Source of the DNA: Parasponia andersonii
Lineage: Eukaryota; Streptophyta; Magnoliopsida; Rosales; Cannabaceae
Assembly (NCBI GenBank): GCA_002914805.1
Contig: JXTB01000120.1
Coordinates: forward strand, 516,163 to 580,162
DNA: 64,000 nt
Direction: 5' to 3'
The notes below the pieces were generated by a model that was given only the letters and a program-made list of their open reading frames with translations, made no database searches and was not told the DNA's origin. Below, one piece after another: positions 32,313 through 43,678 of the stretch; within the stretch, counting starts at the first letter, position 1; each line of letters opens with the position of its first letter. The translations under genes were made by a program, and so were the position numbers.

Positions 32313-33250
32313 GCATTACTACACTCCAAGAAATGGTGAATGATATCAGGAAAGAGCGTAATACCATCAATTGGTATAAGCGAATCGGACACATGCCATG
32401 CTCAGAAATTTGTAGACTTACGGAGCTGGGTCACTTGTTTGAAGTAGACATCAGGAAAGACATAGACTGTGAGGATTGCAAGAAGCCTATAAAGTACAAG
32501 CGTCGTTATGAGAAAGCTGAGGTATGTTTAGAGTGCGTACATATGCATATCTGTGAACCTATAGAGGTAGTTTCTTACAACAAGCATACATTGTTTATCA
32601 CCTTTGTTGATGAATATTCGGACTTCGATCAAGTCTATTTTCACAAGAGATACGATGAAGTCCCAGATGCTTTCCATGAGTTCGACAGAAAGGTGCAAAT
32701 ACAATATGACACCAAGGTCAAGAAGTTCAAGATTGAAGCCAAACATAAAGATATGGATTCTTTTTGAGAGCTACTGAGGCCAACACTAGCCAATCTTGCT
32801 ATTCCTTATGAATATATGACTATCTATGAGCATAGTTATATAGGAGCTGCTGAAAGGTACAACATCAGACTCAAGCAAACCATAGAGCTGATGTACAAGG
32901 AGTCACTACTGTCCTATAGATGCTGGAATTATGCTATAAGGATAGCTTCGTATATCCTCAAATTTATTCCATTAGATAGAGTTGCTTCGACACCTTTGCA
33001 GATATGGATGGACTATGTAGAGAGGTTAAAGCATCTGAAGGTATGGGGTTGCGAAGTATACGCATGCAAGAAAGTGGGAGACGAAGTTGAAAGAATTCAG
33101 AAAAGTGTTTTCTGCTTGGCTATCCAAAGGAAGAAAAGGGCTATATTCTTTACAGACGATCTACGAATACTATCTTTATCAGCACAAGTGGAGACTTTCT
33201 GGAGGATGAGAGAGAAGTCCGTCAAGAAAATGATGAGAGAGAGCTTTTGA
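32309..33250 (+). pseudogene. Copia-2 ORF 2: integrase-like region without RT
   Basis: One frame throughout, with a single stop at 32765-32767. It contains NWYKRIGHMPCSEICR and CEDCKK (GAG-pre-integrase, His/Cys zinc site), then a segment aligning with the Copia integrase core: LFITFVDEYSDFDQVYF, ERYNIRLKQTIELMYKES, WNYAIRIASYILK and HLKVWGCEVYA. The place of the first catalytic Asp reads HMHICEP, and the place of the second reads KKFKIEAKHKD, so by my alignment two of three catalytic acids are absent; the Glu in AAERYN is kept. After 33250 comes only about 140 bases before the 3' LTR, with no RT or RNase H. It could be a decayed or a non-catalytic integrase. Confidence 0.7.
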
Positions 33251-33376
33251 TCTTCATTGCTTTTCTTAGTCATTAAGTTCTTAGTTGAACCCTTAGTTTT
33301 TGCTTTTATTAATTTTTGGTCGTTTGGAATATTTTGGAATTTTTAGTATGTTATTTTTAGTAACTGTTTTTTGGAC

Positions 33377-33387
33377 AAGTGGGAGAT
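33377..33387 (+). other. Copia-2 polypurine tract
   Basis: AAGTGGGAGAT directly before the 3' LTR TGTTAGG. Confidence 0.8.
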
Positions 33388-35182
33388 TGTTAGGATTTTT
33401 ACCCAAAAAAGCAGATTTCTAATTTTACCCTTTTAAATATAAACAACTTTCTCTTATATACAATTATGATATTTGCTAGATTAAACTATCTTAGTTGAAT
33501 AGTTTATTCATCTGAAAAAGATTCCATGACTTTATAAGTGTATAAAGAAACAAATATGATTAAGCGTTAATTATGGGGAGACTTGTTTCTTTATCTTAGT
33601 CTAAATGAAGAAGTTTACAATCTGTAAATAAAGATGGAATACTTTATTTACTATAGGTTGTAGTGTTTGTCTATCTCAATGGGAATGATGTGTCTCAAAT
33701 CATTGAATTATCTGACTTCTGATAGAAACACTAATACAACATAAACAAGTTATGTGTATTGAACTGGATCAGGTAATATAAAGAATTGGAGTGCCATAAC
33801 TCAATTCTTATATTATCACAAATTAGCTCTTAGCATATAGATCTTAATCCTTGATGTTTTACTGGACTTACTTTCATGGGTTATAGCTTTTTGATTTGTT
33901 AAAAGACTAACCTCTATGAAATTAGAGGTAAACTCTGGCATATTGGAGGTTATGACTTAAGAATTAATGGGAATACCAAATAATTAAGAACACTGTACAT
34001 TAAGATCACTTTAGATTCTTTCAAGATTTATGGAATAATTAAATCTAAGATCTTCGTATTCACTTTGTGAATTGGTTGATAATTTTGTCTAAATGGCCAT
34101 TGAGAACAAAATTATCGATAACATTATTCCTTGATAGAAATATGGTAACTTAAAGGCAAATAGGTGTTGGAGGAGTATTACGGTAATTTCACCTATCCAA
34201 CTACGACATTGTATAGGGATTCTATATGTGGAATAGAATATGCTAGATGGATCGGTTAATCAAGGTTAGTTAATTAAATCTCTATAAAAGGCATGACATT
34301 TAATCTAAGAGTGCAGTATTGAGCTTTTAGTGGAGTGTCCTATTTACTAATAATATTTATATAAATACCATAATAAGAGTTATTATGTATTTATCATATT
34401 ATTGGAGCTTAGATTATTTGGATCCATTAGGTCCCATGTCTAGCTCAATTAAGCTTATTAATTGGTGGTGGTATTTGTGAAATTAAACTGTGTAAAATAA
34501 TAATTCTACATAGAAGTTGGTATTTTTATAAATAAGTTTCATGAGTTGGACATATTTATAAAAAAATACATACAAAGCCCAAATTGGAGAACAAGCCCAA
34601 TCCTAATTGGATTAGGGTTAATAGTTTTGGGTCCTACATATATAAGATATATGAGAGAAAAAACTACATAGTAACTCTTAGAGAGTCACACGCATAAGGC
34701 ACAGAGAGAGAGAGAAGAATTCGGCCACCTTAGGCTAAGTGAGAGAGAAAAAGTTTTTTATCATCTCACAGTTCCATCTCACATCTCAATGTTCCATAAG
34801 ATCAAGAAGGCATTCTTGATCGTTCTCCTACATAGGTTTCAACTTGGTGCCTACTTATCTCATCAATCAAAAGCAAGAACATAGACAAGAAGATCTAGAG
34901 TTGGAGGTCTGATCACTATCAACAAGGAGATCAAAGCGGAACACACTACAAGAGGTAAACCCTAATCTCATCTCTAGGGATTTTGTATCTAGATTTGATT
35001 TATGTTGTACATGATCCTATATATGATACATGTGTGTTATATAGTTATGAAAAACTGTTTTCATGTAAAAATTTTAAAATCTAAATCTGCTAATTTTTCT
35101 GCTACGTTTATGATATGACATGTATTTTCCATATCTACATACATGCATGATTTTCCTAAGTGTTAGGTCAATTTTTCCTACA
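33388..35182 (+). repeat. Copia-2 3' LTR
   Basis: Starts TGTTAGGATTTTTACCC and ends TTTTTCCTACA; same length class as the 5' LTR (1795 and 1793 bases). Confidence 0.92.
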
Positions 35183-36324
35183 TGCGGTAGATATATACAG
35201 TATTTTGAAAAATGAGCATCTCATGCTCATTGGAGGTGACAAAAATGCTCTTAACATGGCTATGGCACATTCCAAAGTACCTAACAAGATGGATATTGAG
35301 ACGTGGGGATGCTGTTGCAATCTTTTTGACTCTATATAGTTTCGGATTAGTATGTGACTATGAATTATTTAATTATTATTAATTAATACAATATTTTATT
35401 TTAATTAATTTTTTCATACAGGTGATGTCTGAAAGAAATGTTGCGAATAGGGCACATTAGTTAGTTATAAGCAAATAATGAGCCGCTTCCATTGCTCACA
35501 AACGATATAAGAAAGTAATAAAATTGTGATTTTTCTTATAATATTTTTTTATTTTTAAAACATTAAATTTTAATAATAAATTATGTTACCTTAAATATTT
35601 TTGCAGCATAATCCTAGTACTGGCGAGCTTCAACCGATTGTAGAGAGTTTCAAGAACTATTACTTCACTGAACGGACTGGATGACAGAGTGTACAATTTA
35701 AGGCCAATTACGTATGTCATTAACTAAATTTTTAAAACAAAATCTCTCTTTTTTTTAATATACTAATTTTAATCTTTTTTGCAGAATAAGATGCTTGAGA
35801 TTCAGAACACTCAGTCTCAAGCATCTTCTCAATCTGGTTCTAACTCATCCGCTTCTATCACTGATGCTCATATTGCAGATGAGGTTCTCCGTACGCATCG
35901 TGGATTTAGGAGAAGTGTCGGACATAAATTGAGTAAATTTATTTCTAATACTAATTCTGCTCTACCAGACTTTCCACTGCCAGTATCTGAGGATGTCTAG
36001 TAATAAATACAAGAGAGTCAACAATATATGACAACAGCCCAGAAGTGAGAGGTGGCCACTCAAAAGATTATAGCTCAACAACAACGATCACTAGACACTC
36101 AGGTGGCACAGATAACACATATGCAGAGGATTTTGTCATCTTTAGTACCAGATGTCAACATGTCTAGCCCTACTCATATCTATCCAGGGTCCACTTCAAC
36201 ATCGTTTGGCGCGATGCCCCTTCCCTCGCCATTTCCATCTCGTTTCACCCCTCCTCCATCACCTCAACCGACTCGTCAAGAAGATGAGAGTGAAGAAATT
36301 GAGGACGAGGATTTAGGATTGTAG
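35183..36324 (+). pseudogene. CACTA-1 Ptta/En/Spm-type transposase, 3' part
   Basis: Resumes the frame broken at 18110. Exon-like pieces: DIYSILKNEHLMLIGGDKNA with KMDIETWGCCCNLF (35188-35340); VMSERNVANRA after an intron-like gap ending in a CAG acceptor (35419 on); IAHKRYKKV; NPSTGELQPIVESFKNYYF (35612-35675); then KMLEIQNTQSQASSQSGSN (35785 on) and a Pro/Ser-rich acidic tail ending 36324. The TERTGW-like word, the Gln-rich turn and the ADEVLRTHRGF segment fit the C-terminal half of Transposase_24 proteins. Stops arise mostly from Trp or Gln codons, consistent with C-to-T decay. Confidence 0.68.
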
Positions 36325-36539
36325 ACTTATTTTTAGTTTTGAACAACTTTATTTAATATTAATATCATTTGAAATATTATTTTATTTATTTTTTTAGTAA
36401 TTATTAATTTATTTGGTTTATCTTAATGTAATTTTATTTATTTAAATCTAAATTAACTTTTATTATTAAAAAAATAAATATATAAAAATAATTATTTTAA
36501 ATTTATTTAAAATAATTAATTACTAAAAAAATAAAAATT

Positions 36540-36920
36540 CCATATAAAGCGGCGACAATTTGTCATCGCATTAGGTCATTAATTTAATTAATTATTTAAT
36601 AAAAAAAATCACTCTAAAGTGGTGACTTCTGCCAGATGACATTTTTGTAGACTTTTTAGCAGGGACTAATGTCGCCGTTATAAATTTTCTAATATGGGGA
36701 CCATATGTGTTGTCGCTTTAGGTATCTATACTAACGAATTTTTAGCGACAACTCTAAAATGACGATAATCTAAAGTAGAGACATTGTCGCCGCTTTAGAT
36801 CTAAAGCAGCAACATTATAATTTATAGTAGAGATATTTGTCTGCTTTAGATCTAAAGTAACGACATTATGATTTATAGCGGCGATATTTGTCACCGCTCT
36901 ATTCTTATTTTGTTGTAGTG
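36540..36920 (+). repeat. CACTA-1 right subterminal repeats and terminal repeat
   Basis: Several AAAGCGGCGAC-type words in both orientations. Two 51-base tandem units carry the palindromes GCTTTAGATCTAAAGC (36792-36807) and GCTTTAGATCTAAAGT (36843-36858). The terminal inverted repeat occupies 36895-36920. Confidence 0.8.
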
Positions 36921-37307
36921 ATTACTTCTTTACAAGTATTTATTTCTACCACACAAGCTAAACTAAATTTGGATCAATGTTCATGATTAGGTTTGTCACG
37001 ACATGGAAACCTAGGACAAACAAGAGCGCAACACAAGCACGTCGCTTTGATTATTCTTCTACTTCACTTGTGTTAAAATAGATTAATATTGTTCGGCTGG
37101 CGGTGATAAATCTTGAAACCTTCACTTTTAGTCTTTCCGATTTGTAGTCATGCGTACAATGAAGTCAAAGGACTTTTGTTTTCGAAACTAGATGGTCCAC
37201 GGACGCTAAATATGAAGTCTAATGACTAACGATCCGGGGAAATTGATTAGCCTTTTGCATGTAGATGCATATACCCTCCAACCTAATAAATGTTCTTCTC
37301 TTGTTGG

Positions 37308-37347
<40 letters not shown>

Positions 37348-37493
37348 ATTAGTGATCTGAATAAGGTGAAGAAGGAAATTAAGAGAAATGTTTTTGAAAT
37401 TGTCTAGGTGGGTATGTCATACCTGTCTTCTACTAGCCATAAGACGCTTTTTTTGAATTATTACTAATTATTCTCATACAACTGATAAAGAGA
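36921..37493. other. Host DNA between CACTA-1 and CACTA-2
   Basis: Begins with the ATT duplication. Contains a TA-dinucleotide run at about 37310-37341 and no convincing gene; a 61-codon frame running through the microsatellite is not credible. Confidence 0.5.
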
Positions 37494-37512
37494 TACTACT
37501 AAAAATGTTTAC

Positions 37513-37656
37513 TATCACGGCGCATGTATGGAAGCGCCGTGATAATTGATTAACTATCACGGCACTTAACAAGCGCCGTGATAAATGGGAAAATACCACG
37601 ATGCCTAAAAAGCGTCTTGGTATTTAACTTTCACGGCGCCCATAAGACACCGTGAT
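37513..37656 (+). repeat. CACTA-2 left subterminal hairpin array
   Basis: Four consecutive inverted repeats of 28-32 bases at 37513-37544, 37555-37583, 37594-37622 and 37629-37656, arms like TATCACGGCGC and GCGCCGTGATA. The first pair is nearly perfect. Confidence 0.85.
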
Positions 37657-38699
37657 ATACTTATATAAAGGACCCAAAAAAACGAGGCCATGTCACTTCC
37701 CTCTTACTTTTCTCATTATTTTCCCTCATCACTTCCAACCGTGGCCAGTCTCCGCCTTCCACCATTTTCACCATTTTTTCTGGTAAACAAGGTATGTTTA
37801 AGCTTTTAAACTCATTTTTGTCACTAAAATTAGATTACCCATTGTCTTAACCATGATTTTGACCAATTATTTTGTAGAAATTTCATGTTTTAAGTTATAT
37901 TTGAAAGAGTTTATATTTAGAACCTTAATTTATCAAATGTGAATATCTTGAGCATGCATTGCTAATCTTTACTCTTGTAATGCCGAGTTAGACTATTTAT
38001 TTAGTAGAAATCTTATTTTTGAGTATGTTTTGCTATTTAAGAGCAAATTAATCCAAATTTGTTATTATTTTGTTACTATTTTTTTTTTATTTTAGGTGAA
38101 ATGTGAGTTCATTTAGTTGTAAAAAGTTTCAAATTGAAGGTGTATTATGTGAATTTATACCAATTTCATGTTTATTTACTAGAAATCATATATTAGGTTA
38201 TGCTTTCTAATTTCCATCCTTAGTGTCAATTAATCTAAATTTATGCAATTTTAATTAAATATTGTGTAATTTTTTAGAAATTTACATATTCAATGTTTAA
38301 TTTAAAGTATTGTAGATTATAGATGTTTAATTTTATTTATCATTTTAATTTACGTATAGGTTTTAGTAGAAGTTAGAGTACTTATATTACTTGTGAATTA
38401 GCAAACTGAGCAAACTGAGGTATGTTTTCTCAAATTTTTTTTCTTTTATTGACTTATGCATGTCGCTTTCATATTGGTTTTATCTTATTATTTTCGAAAA
38501 TTTAAACTAGATGAGATATGATAACATATAGGAAATTGTATGTTGTGGTGATATGATGATGTTATAATTGTGTGGGATTGGTTGAGTTTATTATTTGTAT
38601 TGATATTATTTTGCCATATGTTATATTTGGTTGATTGACAAATTGTTTGTAACAAATGAGACTATTTAAAAATAAATTAAGTTCTGAATTTGGTAGTTT
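37657..38699 (+). other. CACTA-2 leader, probably with introns
   Basis: A CT-rich segment (37690-37760), then a GTATGT donor-like word at about 37791 followed by AT-rich DNA. The first 250 bases are conserved with CACTA-A, so this is element sequence, not host. No coding frame. Confidence 0.6.
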
Positions 38700-40990
38700 G
38701 CTATTGAAAATGTCAAAGATTCCAATTCAATTCCATGTCCATGAATTAAATGTGGAAATTTGCAAAAGATAGGTGTTAAAAAGATAAAAGAACACTTATA
38801 TTTCAATGGAATAGATCAAAGTTACAAACAATGGATTTGGCATGGTGAAAAGTTTCCAATTACTGGATTTTCATCAAAGAAGAGTATAAGAGATGATTAT
38901 GAGTTATATTTAAATGATGATCTTTTTGAAATGATTGATGATGCACAGTATGAAACAGATGTACATCTTATTAAGTTTCAATCATTGCTTAATGATGCGT
39001 AGAAACCGATCTATCCGGGTTGTATGAAATTTACAAAGTTATCTGCATTATTGAAATTGTATAATTTGAAAGCAAGACATGGATAGAGTGATAAGAGTTT
39101 TTCAGACTTGTTAGCTTTACTAGGAGAGATATTGCCAAATAATAATGAGATGCTACCTTCCTTTTATGAGGCTAAAAAGACTTTATGCTCATTGGGTATG
39201 TAATATGAGAAAATTCATGCTTGCCCAAATGATTGTATTTTATATCGAAAGAAATTTAAAGATACAATTTGTTGTCCAGTATGTGGTGAGCCTAGGTGGC
39301 AATAGAATAAGAATTCTAAAGAGGTAAAAGTTGGAACTCCTGCTAAGGTTTTATGGTATATTCCTCCAATTCCTCGTTTTACCCGTCTATTCCGAAATCG
39401 TGAGCATGCTAAAGATCTAATATGGCATGCGAATGAGAGAATAGAAGATGGTAAACTTAGACATCCAGCCGATTCACCGGCTTGGAAAACAATAGATTAC
39501 AAATGGCCTTCTTTTGGAAGTGATCCAAGGAATCTTCGTCTTTGTCTATCTGCAGATGGTATTAATCCTCATACAACTCTAAGTAGTAAATACAGTTGTT
39601 GGCCTGTAATACTTGTAATCTATAATCTTCCTCCATGGTTGTGTATGAAAAGAAAGTTTACACTTCTTACAAGGTTAATATCAGGACCTAGACAACCTGG
39701 TAATGACATTGATGTATATTTAGCCCCGTTGATTGATGAGTTGTGAAAGCCTATAATGCATATAATGACGAAGATTTTACTCTCAAGGCTGTTTTACTAT
39801 AGACAATCAATGACTTCCCTGTATATGAGAATTTTTCTGGGTTTTCCACTAAAGGATATAAAGCATGTCCTATTTGTGATGAGAAAACAAGTTGTCAGTT
39901 CTTAACACATGCAAGAAAATTGAGTTATATGGGCCATAGAAGATTTTTACCTCGCAGACATGTATACAGAAATTGGAAAAAAGCATTTAAAGGTTCTCAA
40001 GAATTTGAATTGGCACCACAACCTTTAACTAGGACAGAGATACTAGAAACAGTCTCTAAGCTCAAATTTAGGCTTAGAAAGATTAAAATAAGTGATATCA
40101 GTAAGAAAAGAAAAAGACGCAGTAATGTGAAGGTTGTAAAAACCCCAAAGAGTTGTTGGAAGAAGAAATTTATATTCTTTGAGTTGGAGTATTGGCAACA
40201 TTTATTTTTGAGACATAACTTAGATGTCATGCATATTGAGAAGAACATATGTGATAGTATAATTAGAACTTTATTAAATATTCCAAGAAAGAATAAGGAT
40301 AGTATTGGTGCCCATATGGATCTTGTTGACATAGGTATTCGAAAAGAGTTAGCTTCTAAAGTAGGGGAAAAGCGAACATATTTACCCCCTGCTTGCTTCA
40401 CATTGAAAAAGGAAGAAAAATATCAATTGTGTCAATCTTTATTTAATGTGAAGGTTCCTGAAGGCTATTCTTCTAATATTAGAACATTAGTGGATATGAA
40501 CAATTTGAAACTAGTTGGACTCAAATCTCATAATTATCATACACTAATGTAACATCTATTACCTATAGCGATCAGGTCCCTATTACCTAAAAATGTTCGA
40601 TATGAAATCACCAGATTATGCTTATTTTTAATAGAATTTGTTCTAAGGTGGTCGACGTATCCAAGTTAGACGAACTACAATGTGAACTTGTTGTAACATT
40701 GTGCATGTTCGAGCAGTTTTTTCCTCGTAGTATTTTTGATATAATGATACATCTTACTGTACATTTGGTTAGAGAAGTGAAGTTATGTGGTCTTATTTAT
40801 TTGAGATGGATATATCCATTTGAGAGATATATAAAAATTCTAAAAGGATATGTTAGAAATTGAAGCCGGCCAGAAGGATGCATTGTAGAATGTTATATCG
40901 TAGAAGAAGCTGTTGAGTTTTGTTCTGAGTATTTGGCAAATGTAGAAGCTATCAGAGTACCCGCTTCTTCAAATATTAATAAAAGCATAA
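38700..40990 (+). pseudogene. CACTA-2 TNP2-type transposase, decayed
   Basis: N-terminal transposase-associated domain: IPCP, a stop where a Cys is expected, IKCGNLQKIGVKKIKEHLY and YKQWIWHGE (about 38725-38850). Tnp2 domain: KSFSDLLALLGEILPNNNEM with FYEAKKTL (39100-39190), RNREHAKDL-like and WHANERIEDGKLRHPADSPA (about 39400-39480), FGSDPRNLRLCLSADG (about 39512-39560), then GYKACPICDEKTSC and YMGHRRFLPRRH (up to about 39965), HLFLRHNLDVMHIEKNICDS (40198-40260) and a DUF4218-like tail from about 40290. Many stops (38738, 39001, 39744, 39799 and more) and frameshifts near 39190, 39390 and 40610. TNP2 is the catalytic transposase of CACTA elements; this one is dead. Confidence 0.85.
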
Positions 40991-41401
40991 GTAGTGGTAT
41001 CGTATATACAGTTAAATGAGAACAACTAGACCAAGCATATCGTACTGTGTTACAAAATATAGCTGAAGTCTAACCTTTCATCGAGTAAGCTTTATTGTGA
41101 ATTAGATTTGTATTGATTGAATGTTGAATTCTTTAACAATAATGGTTTACTTTGGGGATGATTTGTTGAAGGGAGCATATAAATTGGGTTGAAAAACAAT
41201 TCCCAATGAAATCAAAAAGAAAGAAATGGATCCATGATGAACATCATCGAACTTTTATTAGTTAGTTTCGCGAACGGGTAATTCCAATTAGTTGTTACAA
41301 TTAATAATTTGAATTCATTTTTTCCCTATTTTAGAGTATGAGTACTAATATGTTGGGTTTTCTAATTGTTAATTTTGCATTTTGAATAGATTGTAGTTGA
41401 A

Positions 41402-42062
41402 ATGAACAAGGCAACATATAATCTATCTGATATATTCAGATGGATATCACGTGGACCATCATTGGATGTAATTAAATATAATGCTTATCAAGTTAACAGT
41501 GTTCTCTTTTGCACAAGAGACCACGACAACATAAGAACAACCCAAAATAGTGGGGTAAGTATTGTTGCAAAAACTATACAATTTTCAAGTTCGAAGAATA
41601 AAAACCCAATAGAGGGTGATATGGTATACTATGGCATTATCGAGGAAATTTAGGAACTTGATTTTGTCACATTTCAGTTCCCAATGTTTATGTGTCAATG
41701 GGTGAAGAGTAAGCATGGGGTTAGAGAAGATGAGTTAGGCTTCACTTTAGTTGATCTAAACCTGATAGGTCACAAGAATGATCCATTTATATTAGCAACA
41801 CAAGCAAAACAAGTATTTTACATCAATGATCCACTTGGTGCTCGATGGTCAATTGTTCTTGCAACAAAACCAAAAGAATATCAAAATTTAGGAGTTGAAC
41901 ATGAGAACGAAATACTTGTTGCTCATGAAATATTCTTAAAAGGAGTTTCGGTAGAGGCTTTGATGGAAGACGTTAATGAAGGTGATGTTACATGTTTACG
42001 AGATGATGGGAAAGGTATTTGGATTGATAATCAAAGAAAGAAACCAATGAGGTACAAATCAA
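41402..42062 (+). pseudogene. CACTA-2 DUF4216 region
   Basis: Starts in a stretch with SDIFRWISRGPS and YQVNSVLFCTRDHD, followed by GDMVYYGIIEEI, a stop at about 41651, and then FPMFMCQWVKSKHGVRE, NDPFILATQAKQVFYINDP and WSIVLATKPKEY. This is the domain that normally follows TNP2 in plant CACTA polyproteins; its biochemical role is not known. Apart from the one stop the frame is open to about 42062, where an intron-like AT-rich stretch begins. Confidence 0.8.
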
Positions 42063-42216
42063 ATAAGTTATATATTTTTGTTTTATTTTTATATCTTTAT
42101 GGATTGATGTTTTGTTTTTTTAAATATATTATCTCTTATGTTTACATGCTTATTATTTTATATTTTAATTTTTGATTTATATTTGTAATTTTAGTATTTA
42201 ACATGTAATTATTGAC

Positions 42217-43453
42217 ATGGAAAATGAAGGTGCAGATGATGTTTATCAATTTACACCATCACAGAGTAGTCAAGGTAAAAGAAAACACAAAAAGAAACCA
42301 AGAGGAATGACTCAAATGAAAGAGATGATTATAAAAAGAAGTGATAACAAAAAAGAAGTTGTCACGTACAATGAATGAGGACAACCAACTAGGGATGAAA
42401 GTAAACATTTGGTGAGCTTTTGTGGCCTTATGATTCGTCGTAAGATCCCAATAAACATTGATAACTAGACGCTTGTACCAACAGACCTAAAAGATGAGCT
42501 CTGGCATATGAACATGAATCTTTTTCTTTCATATTTATTAGAATATATATTTGATATTAACATTATTTTTTTTACATTGTAGGAAACATTTGTATTGGAC
42601 TACAAACCAAAAAAATAAACTTTAAAAAGTTGTGGGAAAATGTGGAGAGATTTTAAGTCTAGGATTACAACTGAACTAATTTTTGAGTATAGACATACTT
42701 GTCCAGAGTTATTAGAGCACCCTCTAGCATCATATGTACCGTGGATTGAACCTCAAGTTTGGGATGAGTTTGTTAAGAAAAGAGTAAGTGTAAAATAGGA
42801 GGAAGCTAGGAAAGTACAACAGGGAAGAGCAACGCAAAATAAATATCCACATCGAATGTCTCGCTTGGGTTATGTTGGATTAGAAGCTAAGATTGAAAAA
42901 GACGAAGGCCGATGTGGTATTGATAGATCCGAGCTATGGAGTAGAGGGTGCGTCCCTAAAAAAGGAGGTCATACTGAGAAATCAAAGTGATTGTTGATAG
43001 AATTATAAGTTGCTTATTACAACATATTGATTATATTAATTAGTAATTTTGTTAAAAGTATAGCATAGTCTAATGTTCAATTCTGTACATGTTTTGTAGG
43101 AAGATTATAATCAACAATTCCAAGAGGGAAATTTCGAGATAGACGGTTCTAATGATATCTTAACAATGGCTTTAGGCATTCCTGAATATTCTGGACGTGT
43201 GCGGGGAATGGGATTTCACGTTAGCCACAGATAATATTTTCATCAACCTACTCTAACAAAGAAGCAACAATCATTTGATTTGAAACAATGGCAAGATGAA
43301 CAAATACGCAAGAAGCAACAAATGCTTAAAGAACAAGAAGAACGGTTCAAAGCAGAAATTGCTAAGATTCAAGCTGGACAACAAAGTAATGTTGGTGGTT
43401 CTAATACAACTTCTTCACGGCCAGAAGTTCAAAGGGAAGAAGTGCAACCATAA
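42217..43453 (+). pseudogene. CACTA-2 TnpA-like (Ptta/En/Spm) protein, decayed
   Basis: An ATG at 42217 opens MENEGADDVYQFTPSQSSQG and a basic KRKHKKKPRG patch; later pieces are CGKMWRDFKSRITTELI, WIEPQVWDEFVKKRV and NKYPHRMSRLGYVGLEAKI (about 42630-42900), DRSELWSRGCV, and, after an intron-like gap (about 43010-43100), a Gln/Lys/Glu-rich helix likely to form a coiled coil (43270-43390). The MSRLGYVGLE word is typical of TnpA-like or Transposase_24 proteins, which bind subterminal repeats. Stops at about 42376, 42466, 42616 and 42796. Confidence 0.7.
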
Positions 43454-43678
43454 GAGATACATGTAAATCCAATGATGGCTATAGGAACATCTTCACTAGT
43501 CAAAAAAGTATGTTTATATGAGTATCTTTCTATAAGTTGTTTATTAACTACTTGTATTTATAAATTATGTTTGATTTTCTATATTGTAGAACCAACCATG
43601 CAAGCTTGCAGTGGGGTCTCGTGATAACATAGTTGCTTTAGGACATGTACAAGAGTCAACCTCATCAACTATTATTCA

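Larger units (their letters stand above)
18111..35182 (+). mobile_element. Copia-2: non-autonomous Ty1/Copia-like element with large LTRs
   Basis: LTRs of about 1.79 kb (18111-19903, 33388-35182), an intact-looking primer-binding site and a polypurine tract bound the element. It interrupts the CACTA-1 transposase gene, and the interrupted frame continues sensibly on the other side. The 5-base flanks are CGCAG and TGCGG; they differ at two CpG positions and could both derive from CGCGG by deamination. The interior (about 5.3 kb without Gypsy-1) has a GC-rich block next to an N gap, a long AT-rich non-coding stretch with short repeated hairpins, and protease-like plus integrase-like frames. No gag, reverse transcriptase or RNase H is recognisable. 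Confidence 0.88.
14913..36920 (+). mobile_element. CACTA-1: CACTA/EnSpm transposon split by nested retrotransposons
   Basis: The left end CACTACAACAAATAAG at 14913 and the inverted right end finishing TTGTTGTAGTG at 36920 form terminal repeats of about 26 bases differing by small indels. ATT flanks both sides (14910-14912 and 36921-36923), the 3-base duplication expected for CACTA. Both ends carry subterminal AAAGCGGCGAC-type repeats. Without Copia-2 the element would be about 4.9 kb. The coding part belongs to the Ptta/En/Spm transposase family and is in plus orientation, split at 18110/35183. I see no TNP2 gene here, so it probably depended on another element for mobility. Confidence 0.9.
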
